DNA of 64,000 nt. Origin: Sinohyriopsis cumingii. Lineage: Eukaryota; Mollusca; Bivalvia; Unionida; Unionidae. The stretch covers positions 62,001 through 126,000 of the forward strand of contig JAPYKE020000035.1 in NCBI GenBank assembly GCA_028554795.2. Reading direction: 5' to 3'. Below are positions 1 to 14,000 of this stretch, piece after piece. The notes below the pieces were generated by a model. It did no database searches. It was not told the DNA's origin and was given only the letters and a program-made list of their open reading frames with translations. Within the stretch, counting starts at the first letter, position 1. Every line of letters starts with the position of its first letter. A program made the translations under genes and the position numbers.

Positions 1-2030
1 TTTCTGCTGCGCTGACTGCTAACATTTAAAAAGTATGCATAGGCAGAATAGATAAGACAGCAATCCATACGAGTTTCATTATTCCAAAGCATTATACATT
101 ATCTTGTGACCGGAAAAGTAGTTAAATTGCTAAAATATGTCGCCTCACTGTATACAATTTTGTTGAACTGCATCATTTTGGTATCATTTCTGTGAAGTTC
201 ATGGATCTGAGTTTCTAGTTACACTTAACACTAACTCGTGTACTCATAGTCTGTAGCGTAAATGGGACAGATAGCCCAAGCATGTTTGGCTAAAGTGGAA
301 CATATAGAATGAGCCTACTCCATAATATCTACAATGATTAATGCTTATTGGTTTGATTCTGAAAATATTGTGAACGATTTCTTGGACAAAGAACGAGTTC
401 ACCAAATTTTTCAGTATCATATCAATAACAGAATAACATTTTATTATATAGTCCGAAATTATATTAACTTTAAACTAAACTAATTTTATAGGTCATAAAA
501 CAGACTTTTGTTGTAGAAAACCAAATTTCAGCTACAGAATCCAGAAATAAAATATTTAACAAAAATTGCATTTTTTAGCGTACTGAGATACTTACACTCC
601 GCCGACTAGAAGTCTCGGCATCTAAAATTAACACTGTCTACAACGGCATTGAGACAGGAGCGTCATGCTCAATCGTGATGATGTTATTACAGATACCGAG
701 AAAATACAAGGACAAAAAAACCAGGACAGTAGCTGGAATCAAGTGACTAGTATTTGTTATAAAAGTCCAATGTCCTATTATTTGAAATAAATGAGCACAT
801 GCGCCGAGGCTGGTTTTGGGTGAATTGCATGATGGCGGATGCACACCATCTTGTTTGGTCATTGTGCACTCAGCTCGCCCTGAGTGGTATTTATTTGAAC
901 ATTTGTTGTTCCACTAAGGATGCTGCTGTGTGTCTTATGTATTCCTCCATCTAAAGCTTCTAGTCATATGCCGAGATGGGTGTATGTTTTACGGAAAGTT
1001 CCTTTTGTAGCTTTAGTTGATGAGACTTTTTTTCTTTATACTAACAGTATTCTTACATACAAGTGGGCGCACTACAGAGAGAATCAAACGACTTCTGCAA
1101 GTGTCTGGCTTTGACGGTCCCATTATCCCCTATTTACATCGACCTCAATACAACAGTATCTGTCAACTAAAGGTTCATAAATGCGCATACATTTTCTAAT
1201 CACCTAATGACCGCACATAAGGAAACTCTAATAATTTTACACTTGCATGAGTTTTCTTCCTGCACATTTGTATGATTCCTCAGTAGGTCTTTCTAAGCCG
1301 AATATTAGTACTTCACGCCATGCAATGCAAAACATGACCCCAACACCCAATACAATGAATTATTCGTAACTTAAATTAGTAAACACTTATACCTAAAATC
1401 ATCCAAAAAATTCACTATGTTAAGAAATTAGGGAGGGTCCATTTTACGAAGCTAATCGATGCTATCAAAAAGGCTCGTGAATACTGTAGACTGATGTCTG
1501 TTAACAAAAACTGGTTGATTACTCGGCTTGAGAAATATCGTTCTTATATCGACTCCATTAGCAACAAATAGTCACTAAAATCCAGCAAAGTTATAAACGG
1601 AGACAGAACTGCAAATAGCGCACATCCTAGGTTGATTACAGTATTTTGCTTATATGGAAAGTATTTAAAATTAAATGTGGTCGATATTTAAAGTGTTCGA
1701 TATTACAGCACTTTCAATATCAGAAGACATTGCGTATTTTGAATATAACACAAAAGAACTATGATCGAGCATATAATAACTTAAAGGTATTAAATGTGTT
1801 TAGTTTTCTTGTTTAAATTACTTGCTAAAAATATGAAGGCTACTTCATTAAAAGCATATCAACTTGAATTACTTGTAGAATGTTCTGACATGCTGTACAT
1901 AGTTTTCAAATGGTGAGTATATTGCCAAAGTACTGAAGCAAAAATCTAATATGGCGTATATATTTGACAAAGGTGAAGTCTTTGTTGCATATCATTTGCT
2001 TTAGGTTGAATGCAGTTGAGTGCCAGTCCT
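1..2030. other. AT-rich segment of the repeat, no convincing gene
   Basis: No recognisable gene. Short ORFs of 60-74 codons occur at 638-862 (minus), 920-1114 and 1017-1199 (plus), but they have no family resemblance I know. An open stretch without an early ATG at about 1388-1571 reads as a lysine- and arginine-rich helical peptide and might be an exon or element remnant. Unit 6 has a stop inside it, so it is not conserved. A short imperfect palindrome with GCCGA/TCGGC arms lies at 601-619. The same description applies at +3,672-bp intervals. Confidence 0.5.
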
Positions 2031-2152
2031 CAGACAGATGCAGCGAGGTATCACTCCAAATACAAGACCTATCCTAAAGAAGCCGAGATCGCGAGACTCG
2101 GGGTAGTGTAGCCGAGAGAGCATTCCGCTACAAATTGGCGACAGCGGTGGGA
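2030..2152 (+). mobile_element. Putative LTR tail and primer-binding-like site
   Basis: A GC-richer stretch ends in CTACA at 2132 and is followed after two bases by TTGGCGACAGCGGTGGG (2135-2151). The arrangement CA-end, short spacer, TGGCG-type tRNA-complementary site, then gag about 100 bp downstream is what a Ty3/gypsy 5-prime LTR boundary looks like. The upstream LTR edge cannot be placed, and no second LTR occurs within the unit. Repeats at 3,672-bp intervals in units 2 to 8 and, inverted, in the two composite copies. The identity of the tRNA primer is not assignable by eye. Confidence 0.45.
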
Positions 2153-2239
2153 TAGGTCGAGGGAGTAGAAGACAAAATCAAGATGGTTTACTGAGGGTGA
2201 AAATTAGGCACAAGGATGCTTACTCCCGAAACGGAGGTG

Positions 2240-3207
2240 AAGACAGCAATTCTTTTCGAAGATGAATTAGGCGCTTAACGAAGGAAAGCGAAGATTTGGA
2301 GAAACGACTAACTGCGAGGATAGGGACTATTGATAGGAGTGCTGAGACGACCAGGAAGGAAGGGGTATCGTCGAGAGAAAGAACCACCTTTAGACGACAC
2401 ATTCACTTTAGTGGACATGCGATGTCGGCACCCTCGGATTCACCGAAGATCAAGAAGATAGCCGTTACCACAGCGACAAGGGATGCTGTATATGTAGCTT
2501 TCACAGACAGATCGAAGTCTGAAAGCAAGCGAGCCGTCTCAGAAGTAAGCGGTGCGGCGACTGATCTTCCGCACAGAACCTTGAAGAGGCTAGTCGTTAC
2601 ACCGATGTCGTACGACGAGACGACACCCTTGATGGATTTTATGATTCACTTCGAGATGTGTTCAACCCTAAATTCTTGGACATAGGAAGAAATTGATCTG
2701 TATTTAGGGGGTTTTACTTAGAGGTCAAGCACAGCAATTGTTGGCAGTGCCTAAAAATAAGCCGTAGGCTGGATTAGTTGATGATTTGAAACAGAGATTC
2801 GCACCCCCGAACCAGACCGAGTTATACAGAGTTCAGCTAAGGAGTAGGATTCGCAAGAACGGAGAATCCTTGCCAGAGCTTGCGCAGGCTATACGGCGGC
2901 TTGCAACATTAACCTAACAAGAGGTGAGTTTACTTTCAGTCGACACGCTCGCGAAAGAACAGTTCATTGATGCCCTAGACGATTCTGACATGGCTTAAAG
3001 GTACAACAAGCGAGACCCGTTACGATTAACGATGTGGTACAGATAGCTGTCGAATTAGAGGCGTTCGCTAGAGCTGAGCTAAAACGACAGGGAGGGAAAA
3101 GGTACATCCGTGGTGTGTCGGCACAGGAAGAGGAACAAGGGCCAGCGATCAGAGAACTGAGAGCAAATGATGGAGCTGACGAGATTGGTTGCTGAACTTA
3201 GGACTGA
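2240..3207 (+). pseudogene. gag: Ty3/gypsy-like gag pseudogene, unit 1
   Basis: A retrotransposon capsid (Gag) remnant. An open 129-codon piece at 2296-2685 starts with a charged helical region. Its last 30 residues, together with the sequence that follows in other frames, resemble the Ty3/gypsy retrotransposon Gag capsid domain: an aromatic-rich DF-hxHFE-type helix, then an APP-N-x-TELYR-like segment around 2800-2830 and a helical region ending near 3207. The reading is broken by stops (for example just after 2685) and by frame changes, so no intact Gag is encoded. No protease, reverse transcriptase or integrase follows, because the unit becomes AT-rich DNA after about 3240. The 129-codon ORF survives in every unit only because the units are near-identical. 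Confidence 0.65.
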
Positions 3208-3672
3208 AGTAAGGAGTACCAAGCGATGGAAATTACGTGATTTACACGACGTCCTTTACTGTGATATATCCTCCAAATATCCGACTGCCTCTGAGTATAT
3301 CATATACAGATGCAAATTGTCATAATTTAAACATTTTAAAATATTTTTCATTACATTTTCACTTATACTACACTAAAACGTAGCACAAATTTACACTGGG
3401 TAAGTTTCAACATATAATAGTTTTGTTTTATATGATGTGCTATGGTGCAGTTAATTCTGGTCTGACCGTAGGTCAATTGATATTTGAACTAAAATTACAC
3501 ACTTAATAGGCTGGATCGAGTGGCACGCACCCTTGCTATTAATGGTACCAAATGATGTTTAAATTAATAATGGACGCTAGCCTCTGCGTTTGAAAAATGG
3601 CATGAGAATACTTTTAGGTTTATGGCAGGGTCATTATATTGGTATTCAGTTGCTTTTGGTCGCAGTGAACTA

Positions 3673-6600
3673 TTTCTGCTGCGCTGACTGCTAACATTTA
3701 AAAAGTATGCATAGGCAGAATAGATAAGACAGCAATCCATACGAGTTTCATTATTCCAAAGCATTATACATTATCTTGTGACCGGAAAAGTAGTTAAATT
3801 GCTAAAATATGTCGCCTCACTGTATACAATTTTGTTGAACTGCATCATTTTGGTATCATTTCTGTGAAGTTCATGGATCTGAGTTTCTAGTTACACTTAA
3901 CACTAACTCGTGTACTCATAGTCTGTAGCGTAAATGGGACAGATAGCCCAAGCATGTTTGGCTAAAGTGGAACATATAGAATGAGCCTACTCCATAATAT
4001 CTACAATGATTAATGCTTATTGGTTTGATTCTGAAAATATTGTGAACGATTTCTTGGACAAAGAACGAGTTCACCAAATTTTTCAGTATCATATCAATAA
4101 CAGAATAACATTTTATTATATAGTCCGAAATTATATTAACTTTAAACTAAACTAATTTTATAGGTCATAAAACAGACTTTTGTTGTAGAAAACCAAATTT
4201 CAGCTACAGAATCCAGAAATAAAATATTTAACAAAAATTGCATTTTTTAGCGTACTGAGATACTTACACTCCGCCGACTAGAAGTCTCGGCATCTAAAAT
4301 TAACACTGTCTACAACGGCATTGAGACAGGAGCGTCATGCTCAATCGTGATGATGTTATTACAGATACCGAGAAAATACAAGGACAAAAAAACCAGGACA
4401 GTAGCTGGAATCAAGTGACTAGTATTTGTTATAAAAGTCCAATGTCCTATTATTTGAAATAAATGAGCACATGCGCCGAGGCTGGTTTTGGGTGAATTGC
4501 ATGATGGCGGATGCACACCATCTTGTTTGGTCATTGTGCACTCAGCTCGCCCTGAGTGGTATTTATTTGAACATTTGTTGTTCCACTAAGGATGCTGCTG
4601 TGTGTCTTATGTATTCCTCCATCTAAAGCTTCTAGTCATATGCCGAGATGGGTGTATGTTTTACGGAAAGTTCCTTTTGTAGCTTTAGTTGATGAGACTT
4701 TTTTTCTTTATACTAACAGTATTCTTACATACAAGTGGGCGCACTACAGAGAGAATCAAACGACTTCTGCAAGTGTCTGGCTTTGACGGTCCCATTATCC
4801 CCTATTTACATCGACCTCAATACAACAGTATCTGTCAACTAAAGGTTCATAAATGCGCATACATTTTCTAATCACCTAATGACCGCACATAAGGAAACTC
4901 TAATAATTTTACACTTGCATGAGTTTTCTTCCTGCACATTTGTATGATTCCTCAGTAGGTCTTTCTAAGCCGAATATTAGTACTTCACGCCATGCAATGC
5001 AAAACATGACCCCAACACCCAATACAATGAATTATTCGTAACTTAAATTAGTAAACACTTATACCTAAAATCATCCAAAAAATTCACTATGTTAAGAAAT
5101 TAGGGAGGGTCCATTTTACGAAGCTAATCGATGCTATCAAAAAGGCTCGTGAATACTGTAGACTGATGTCTGTTAACAAAAACTGGTTGATTACTCGGCT
5201 TGAGAAATATCGTTCTTATATCGACTCCATTAGCAACAAATAGTCACTAAAATCCAGCAAAGTTATAAACGGAGACAGAACTGCAAATAGCGCACATCCT
5301 AGGTTGATTACAGTATTTTGCTTATATGGAAAGTATTTAAAATTAAATGTGGTCGATATTTAAAGTGTTCGATATTACAGCACTTTCAATATCAGAAGAC
5401 ATTGCGTATTTTGAATATAACACAAAAGAACTATGATCGAGCATATAATAACTTAAAGGTATTAAATGTGTTTAGTTTTCTTGTTTAAATTACTTGCTAA
5501 AAATATGAAGGCTACTTCATTAAAAGCATATCAACTTGAATTACTTGTAGAATGTTCTGACATGCTGTACATAGTTTTCAAATGGTGAGTATATTGCCAA
5601 AGTACTGAAGCAAAAATCTAATATGGCGTATATATTTGACAAAGGTGAAGTCTTTGTTGCATATCATTTGCTTTAGGTTGAATGCAGTTGAGTGCCAGTC
5701 CTCAGACAGATGCAGCGAGGTATCACTCCAAATACAAGACCTATCCTAAAGAAGCCGAGATCGCGAGACTCGGGGTAGTGTAGCCGAGAGAGCATTCCGC
5801 TACAAATTGGCGACAGCGGTGGGATAGGTCGAGGGAGTAGAAGACAAAATCAAGATGGTTTACTGAGGGTGAAAATTAGGCACAAGGATGCTTACTCCCG
5901 AAACGGAGGTGAAGACAGCAATTCTTTTCGAAGATGAATTAGGCGCTTAACGAAGGAAAGCGAAGATTTGGAGAAACGACTAACTGCGAGGATAGGGACT
6001 ATTGATAGGAGTGCTGAGACGACCAGGAAGGAAGGGGTATCGTCGAGAGAAAGAACCACCTTTAGACGACACATTCACTTTAGTGGACATGCGATGTCGG
6101 CACCCTCGGATTCACCGAAGATCAAGAAGATAGCCGTTACCACAGCGACAAGGGATGCTGTATATGTAGCTTTCACAGACAGATCGAAGTCTGAAAGCAA
6201 GCGAGCCGTCTCAGAAGTAAGCGGTGCGGCGACTGATCTTCCGCACAGAACCTTGAAGAGGCTAGTCGTTACACCGATGTCGTACGACGAGACGACACCC
6301 TTGATGGATTTTATGATTCACTTCGAGATGTGTTCAACCCTAAATTCTTGGACATAGGAAGAAATTGATCTGTATTTAGGGGGTTTTACTTAGAGGTCAA
6401 GCACAGCAATTGTTGGCAGTGCCTAAAAATAAGCCGTAGGCTGGATTAGTTGATGATTTGAAACAGAGATTCGCACCCCCGAACCAGACCGAGTTATACA
6501 GAGTTCAGCTAAGGAGTAGGATTCGCAAGAACGGAGAATCCTTGCCAGAGCTTGCGCAGGCTATACGGCGGCTTGCAACATTAACCTAACAAGAGGTGAG

Positions 6601-7344
6601 TTTACTTTCAGTCGACACGCTCGCGAAAGAACAGTTCATTGATGCCCTAGACGATTCTGACATGGCTTAAAGGTACAACAAGCGAGACCCGTTACGATTA
6701 ACGATGTGGTACAGATAGCTGTCGAATTAGAGGCGTTCGCTAGAGCTGAGCTAAAACGACAGGGAGGGAAAAGGTACATCCGTGGTGTGTCGGCACAGGA
6801 AGAGGAACAAGGGCCAGCGATCAGAGAACTGAGAGCAAATGATGGAGCTGACGAGATTGGTTGCTGAACTTAGGACTGAAGTAAGGAGTACCAAGCGATG
6901 GAAATTACGTGATTTACACGACGTCCTTTACTGTGATATATCCTCCAAATATCCGACTGCCTCTGAGTATATCATATACAGATGCAAATTGTCATAATTT
7001 AAACATTTTAAAATATTTTTCATTACATTTTCACTTATACTACACTAAAACGTAGCACAAATTTACACTGGGTAAGTTTCAACATATAATAGTTTTGTTT
7101 TATATGATGTGCTATGGTGCAGTTAATTCTGGTCTGACCGTAGGTCAATTGATATTTGAACTAAAATTACACACTTAATAGGCTGGATCGAGTGGCACGC
7201 ACCCTTGCTATTAATGGTACCAAATGATGTTTAAATTAATAATGGACGCTAGCCTCTGCGTTTGAAAAATGTCATGAGAATACTTTTAGGTTTATGGCAG
7301 GGTCATTATATTGGTATTCAGTTGCTTTTGGTCGCAGTGAACTA
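3673..7344 (+). repeat. 3,672-bp tandem repeat, unit 2
   Basis: Same length and content as unit 1. The only change I noticed is unit position 3600 = T (7272), which removes the 66-aa reverse-strand ORF seen where G is present. Confidence 0.97.
5912..6879 (+). pseudogene. gag: gag pseudogene, unit 2
   Basis: Same broken gag as in unit 1; open 129-codon piece at 5968-6357. No difference seen. Confidence 0.62.
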
Positions 7345-10300
7345 TTTCTGCTGCGCTGACTGCTAACATTTAAAAAGTATGCATAGGCAGAATAGATAAG
7401 ACAGCAATCCATACGAGTTTCATTATTCCAAAGCATTATACATTATCTTGTGACCGGAAAAGTAGTTAAATTGCTAAAATATGTCGCCTCACTGTATACA
7501 ATTTTGTTGAACTGCATCATTTTGGTATCATTTCTGTGAAGTTCATGGATCTGAGTTTCTAGTTACACTTAACACTAACTCGTGTACTCATAGTCTGTAG
7601 CGTAAATGGGACAGATAGCCCAAGCATGTTTGGCTAAAGTGGAACATATAGAATGAGCCTACTCCATAATATCTACAATGATTAATGCTTATTGGTTTGA
7701 TTCTGAAAATATTGTGAACGATTTCTTGGACAAAGAACGAGTTCACCAAATTTTTCAGTATCATATCAATAACAGAATAACATTTTATTATATAGTCCGA
7801 AATTATATTAACTTTAAACTAAACTAATTTTATAGGTCATAAAACAGACTTTTGTTGTAGAAAACCAAATTTCAGCTACAGAATCCAGAAATAAAATATT
7901 TAACAAAAATTGCATTTTTTAGCGTACTGAGATACTTACACTCCGTAGACTAGAAGTCTCGGCATCTAAAATTAACACTGTCTACAACGGCATTGAGACA
8001 GGAGCGTCATGCTCAATCGTGATGATGTTATTACAGATACCGAGAAAATACAAGGACAAAAAAACCAGGACAGTAGCTGGAATCAAGTGACTAGTATTTG
8101 TTATAAAAGTCCAATGTCCTATTATTTGAAATAAATGAGCACATGCGCCGAGGCTGGTTTTGGGTGAATTGCATGATGGCGGATGCACACCATCTTGTTT
8201 GGTCATTGTGCACTCAGCTCGCCCTGAGTGGTATTTATTTGAACATTTGTTGTTCCACTAAGGATGCTGCTGTGTGTCTTATGTATTCCTCCATCTAAAG
8301 CTTCTAGTCATATGCCGAGATGGGTGTATGTTTTACGGAAAGTTCCTTTTGTAGCTTTAGTTGATGAGACTTTTTTTCTTTATACTAACAGTATTCTTAC
8401 ATACAAGTGGGCGCACTACAGAGAGAATCAAACGACTTCTGCAAGTGTCTGGCTTTGACGGTCCCATTATCCCCTATTTACATCGACCTCAATACAACAG
8501 TATCTGTCAACTAAAGGTTCATAAATGCGCATACATTTTCTAATCACCTAATGACCGCACATAAGGAAACTCTAATAATTTTACACTTGCATGAGTTTTC
8601 TTCCTGCACATTTGTATGATTCCTCAGTAGGTCTTTCTAAGCCGAATATTAGTACTTCACGCCATGCAATGCAAAACATGACCCCAACACCCAATACAAT
8701 GAATTATTCGTAACTTAAATTAGTAAACACTTATACCTAAAATCATCCAAAAAATTCACTATGTTAAGAAATTAGGGAGGGTCCATTTTACGAAGCTAAT
8801 CGATGCTATCAAAAAGGCTCGTGAATACTGTAGACTGATGTCTGTTAACAAAAACTGGTTGATTACTCGGCTTGAGAAATATCGTTCTTATATCGACTCC
8901 ATTAGCAACAAATAGTCACTAAAATCCAGCAAAGTTATAAACGGAGACAGAACTGCAAATAGCGCACATCCTAGGTTGATTACAGTATTTTGCTTATATG
9001 GAAAGTATTTAAAATTAAATGTGGTCGATATTTAAAGTGTTCGATATTACAGCACTTTCAATATCAGAAGACATTGCGTATTTTGAATATAACACAAAAG
9101 AACTATGATCGAGCATATAATAACTTAAAGGTATTAAATGTGTTTAGTTTTCTTGTTTAAATTACTTGCTAAAAATATGAAGGCTACTTCATTAAAAGCA
9201 TATCAACTTGAATTACTTGTAGAATGTTCTGACATGCTGTACATAGTTTTCAAATGGTGAGTATATTGCCAAAGTACTGAAGCAAAAATCTAATATGGCG
9301 TATATATTTGACAAAGGTGAAGTCTTTGTTGCATATCATTTGCTTTAGGTTGAATGCAGTTGAGTGCCAGTCCTCAGACAGATGCAGCGAGGTATCACTC
9401 CAAATACAAGACCTATCCTAAAGAAGCCGAGATCGCGAGACTCGGGGTAGTGTAGCCGAGAGAGCATTCCGCTACAAATTGGCGACAGCGGTGGGATAGG
9501 TCGAGGGAGTAGAAGACAAAATCAAGATGGTTTACTGAGGGTGAAAATTAGGCACAAGGATGCTTACTCCCGAAACGGAGGTGAAGACAGCAATTCTTTT
9601 CGAAGATGAATTAGGCGCTTAACGAAGGAAAGCGAAGATTTGGAGAAACGACTAACTGCGAGGATAGGGACTATTGATAGGAGTGCTGAGACGACCAGGA
9701 AGGAAGGGGTATCGTCGAGAGAAAGAACCACCTTTAGACGACACATTCACTTTAGTGGACATGCGATGTCGGCACCCTCGGATTCACCGAAGATCAAGAA
9801 GATAGCCGTTACCACAGCGACAAGGGATGCTGTATATGTAGCTTTCACAGACAGATCGAAGTCTGAAAGCAAGCGAGCCGTCTCAGAAGTAAGCGGTGCG
9901 GCGACTGATCTTCCGCACAGAACCTTGAAGAGGCTAGTCGTTACACCGATGTCGTACGACGAGACGACACCCTTGATGGATTTTATGATTCACTTCGAGA
10001 TGTGTTCAACCCTAAATTCTTGGACATAGGAAGAAATTGATCTGTATTTAGGGGGTTTTACTTAGAGGTCAAGCACAGCAATTGTTGGCAGTGCCTAAAA
10101 ATAAGCCGTAGGCTGGATTAGTTGATGATTTGAAACAGAGATTCGCACCCCCGAACCAGACCGAGTTATACAGAGTTCAGCTAAGGAGTAGGATTCGCAA
10201 GAACGGAGAATCCTTGCCAGAGCTTGCGCAGGCTATACGGCGGCTTGCAACATTAACCTAACAAGAGGTGAGTTTACTTTCAGTCGACACGCTCGCGAAA

Positions 10301-11016
10301 GAACAGTTCATTGATGCCCTAGACGATTCTGACATGGCTTAAAGGTACAACAAGCGAGACCCGTTACGATTAACGATGTGGTACAGATAGCTGTCGAATT
10401 AGAGGCGTTCGCTAGAGCTGAGCTAAAACGACAGGGAGGGAAAAGGTACATCCGTGGTGTGTCGGCACAGGAAGAGGAACAAGGGCCAGCGATCAGAGAA
10501 CTGAGAGCAAATGATGGAGCTGACGAGATTGGTTGCTGAACTTAGGACTGAAGTAAGGAGTACCAAGCGATGGAAATTACGTGATTTACACGACGTCCTT
10601 TACTGTGATATATCCTCCAAATATCCGACTGCCTCTGAGTATATCATATACAGATGCAAATTGTCATAATTTAAACATTTTAAAATATTTTTCATTACAT
10701 TTTCAGTTATACTACACTAAAACGTAGCACAAATTTACACTGGGTAAGTTTCAACATATAATAGTTTTGTTTTATATGATGTGCTATGGTGCAGTTAATT
10801 CTGGTCTGACCGTAGGTCAATTGATATTTGAACTAAAATTACACACTTAATAGGCTGGATCGAGTGGCACGCACCCTTGCTATTAATGGTACCAAATGAT
10901 GTTTAAATTAATAATGGACGCTAGCCTCTGCGTTTGAAAAATGTCATGAGAATACTTTTAGGTTTATGGCAGGGTCATTATATTGGTATTCAGTTGCTTT
11001 TGGTCGCAGTGAACTA
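7345..11016 (+). repeat. 3,672-bp tandem repeat, unit 3
   Basis: Carries CC to TA at unit 602-603 (7946-7947), shared only with unit 6, and C to G at unit 3362 (10706), shared only with unit 7. Unit position 3600 is T. Confidence 0.97.
9584..10551 (+). pseudogene. gag: gag pseudogene, unit 3
   Basis: Same broken gag; open piece at 9640-10029. Confidence 0.62.
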
Positions 11017-14000
11017 TTTCTGCTGCGCTGACTGCTAACATTTAAAAAGTATGCATAGGCAGAATAGATAAGACAGCAATCCATACGAGTTTCATTATTC
11101 CAAAGCATTATACATTATCTTGTGACCGGAAAAGTAGTTAAATTGCTAAAATATGTCGCCTCACTGTATACAATTTTGTTGAACTGCATCATTTTGGTAT
11201 CATTTCTGTGAAGTTCATGGATCTGAGTTTCTAGTTACACTTAACACTAACTCGTGTACTCATAGTCTGTAGCGTAAATGGGACAGATAGCCCAAGCATG
11301 TTTGGCTAAAGTGGAACATATAGAATGAGCCTACTCCATAATATCTACAATGATTAATGCTTATTGGTTTGATTCTGAAAATATTGTGAACGATTTCTTG
11401 GACAAAGAACGAGTTCACCAAATTTTTCAGTATCATATCAATAACAGAATAACATTTTATTATATAGTCCGAAATTATATTAACTTTAAACTAAACTAAT
11501 TTTATAGGTCATAAAACAGACTTTTGTTGTAGAAAACCAAATTTCAGCTACAGAATCCAGAAATAAAATATTTAACAAAAATTGCATTTTTTAGCGTACT
11601 GAGATACTTACACTCCGCCGACTAGAAGTCTCGGCATCTAAAATTAACACTGTCTACAACGGCATTGAGACAGGAGCGTCATGCTCAATCGTGATGATGT
11701 TATTACAGATACCGAGAAAATACAAGGACAAAAAAACCAGGACAGTAGCTGGAATCAAGTGACTAGTATTTGTTATAAAAGTCCAATGTCCTATTATTTG
11801 AAATAAATGAGCACATGCGCCGAGGCTGGTTTTGGGTGAATTGCATGATGGCGGATGCACACCATCTTGTTTGGTCATTGTGCACTCAGCTCGCCCTGAG
11901 TGGTATTTATTTGAACATTTGTTGTTCCACTAAGGATGCTGCTGTGTGTCTTATGTATTCCTCCATCTAAAGCTTCTAGTCATATGCCGAGATGGGTGTA
12001 TGTTTTACGGAAAGTTCCTTTTGTAGCTTTAGTTGATGAGACTTTTTTTCTTTATACTAACAGTATTCTTACATACAAGTGGGCGCACTACAGAGAGAAT
12101 CAAACGACTTCTGCAAGTGTCTGGCTTTGACGGTCCCATTATCCCCTATTTACATCGACCTCAATACAACAGTATCTGTCAACTAAAGGTTCATAAATGC
12201 GCATACATTTTCTAATCACCTAATGACCGCACATAAGGAAACTCTAATAATTTTACACTTGCATGAGTTTTCTTCCTGCACATTTGTATGATTCCTCAGT
12301 AGGTCTTTCTAAGCCGAATATTAGTACTTCACGCCATGCAATGCAAAACATGACCCCAACACCCAATACAATGAATTATTCGTAACTTAAATTAGTAAAC
12401 ACTTATACCTAAAATCATCCAAAAAATTCACTATGTTAAGAAATTAGGGAGGGTCCATTTTACGAAGCTAATCGATGCTATCAAAAAGGCTCGTGAATAC
12501 TGTAGACTGATGTCTGTTAACAAAAACTGGTTGATTACTCGGCTTGAGAAATATCGTTCTTATATCGACTCCATTAGCAACAAATAGTCACTAAAATCCA
12601 GCAAAGTTATAAACGGAGACAGAACTGCAAATAGCGCACATCCTAGGTTGATTACAGTATTTTGCTTATATGGAAAGTATTTAAAATTAAATGTGGTCGA
12701 TATTTAAAGTGTTCGATATTACAGCACTTTCAATATCAGAAGACATTGCGTATTTTGAATATAACACAAAAGAACTATGATCGAGCATATAATAACTTAA
12801 AGGTATTAAATGTGTTTAGTTTTCTTGTTTAAATTACTTGCTAAAAATATGAAGGCTACTTCATTAAAAGCATATCAACTTGAATTACTTGTAGAATGTT
12901 CTGACATGCTGTACATAGTTTTCAAATGGTGAGTATATTGCCAAAGTACTGAAGCAAAAATCTAATATGGCGTATATATTTGACAAAGGTGAAGTCTTTG
13001 TTGCATATCATTTGCTTTAGGTTGAATGCAGTTGAGTGCCAGTCCTCAGACAGATGCAGCGAGGTATCACTCCAAATACAAGACCTATCCTAAAGAAGCC
13101 GAGATCGCGAGACTCGGGGTAGTGTAGCCGAGAGAGCATTCCGCTACAAATTGGCGACAGCGGTGGGATAGGTCGAGGGAGTAGAAGACAAAATCAAGAT
13201 GGTTTACTGAGGGTGAAAATTAGGCACAAGGATGCTTACTCCCGAAACGGAGGTGAAGACAGCAATTCTTTTCGAAGATGAATTAGGCGCTTAACGAAGG
13301 AAAGCGAAGATTTGGAGAAACGACTAACTGCGAGGATAGGGACTATTGATAGGAGTGCTGAGACGACCAGGAAGGAAGGGGTATCGTCGAGAGAAAGAAC
13401 CACCTTTAGACGACACATTCACTTTAGTGGACATGCGATGTCGGCACCCTCGGATTCACCGAAGATCAAGAAGATAGCCGTTACCACAGCGACAAGGGAT
13501 GCTGTATATGTAGCTTTCACAGACAGATCGAAGTCTGAAAGCAAGCGAGCCGTCTCAGAAGTAAGCGGTGCGGCGACTGATCTTCCGCACAGAACCTTGA
13601 AGAGGCTAGTCGTTACACCGATGTCGTACGACGAGACGACACCCTTGATGGATTTTATGATTCACTTCGAGATGTGTTCAACCCTAAATTCTTGGACATA
13701 GGAAGAAATTGATCTGTATTTAGGGGGTTTTACTTAGAGGTCAAGCACAGCAATTGTTGGCAGTGCCTAAAAATAAGCCGTAGGCTGGATTAGTTGATGA
13801 TTTGAAACAGAGATTCGCACCCCCGAACCAGACCGAGTTATACAGAGTTCAGCTAAGGAGTAGGATTCGCAAGAACGGAGAATCCTTGCCAGAGCTTGCG
13901 CAGGCTATACGGCGGCTTGCAACATTAACCTAACAAGAGGTGAGTTTACTTTCAGTCGACACGCTCGCGAAAGAACAGTTCATTGATGCCCTAGACGATT

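Larger units (their letters stand above)
1..3672 (+). repeat. 3,672-bp tandem repeat, unit 1
   Basis: First of eight complete head-to-tail units; position 1 aligns with 3673. The unit phase used here is arbitrary. Layout in unit coordinates: 1-2030 AT-rich without a convincing gene; about 2030-2132 an LTR-tail-like segment; 2135-2151 a primer-binding-like site; about 2240-3207 a decayed gag; 3240-3672 AT-rich. Unit position 3600 is G here, as in units 6, 7 and 8, and T in units 2 to 5. Confidence 0.97.

Noticed and set aside
638..862. 74-codon reverse-strand ORF in every repeat unit
   Set aside because: It recurs only because the units are near-identical; no family resemblance, no leader signal, and composition typical of chance ORFs in AT-rich DNA.
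920..1199. Overlapping 64- and 60-codon forward ORFs in each unit
   Set aside because: They overlap in different frames, match nothing known, and the inverted copies carry amino-acid changes without sign of constraint.
2220..2402. 60-codon reverse-strand ORF
   Set aside because: Antisense shadow of the gag remnant.
3564..3764. 66-codon reverse-strand ORF
   Set aside because: Exists only in units with G at unit position 3600; a single neutral-looking change removes it in units 2 to 5.
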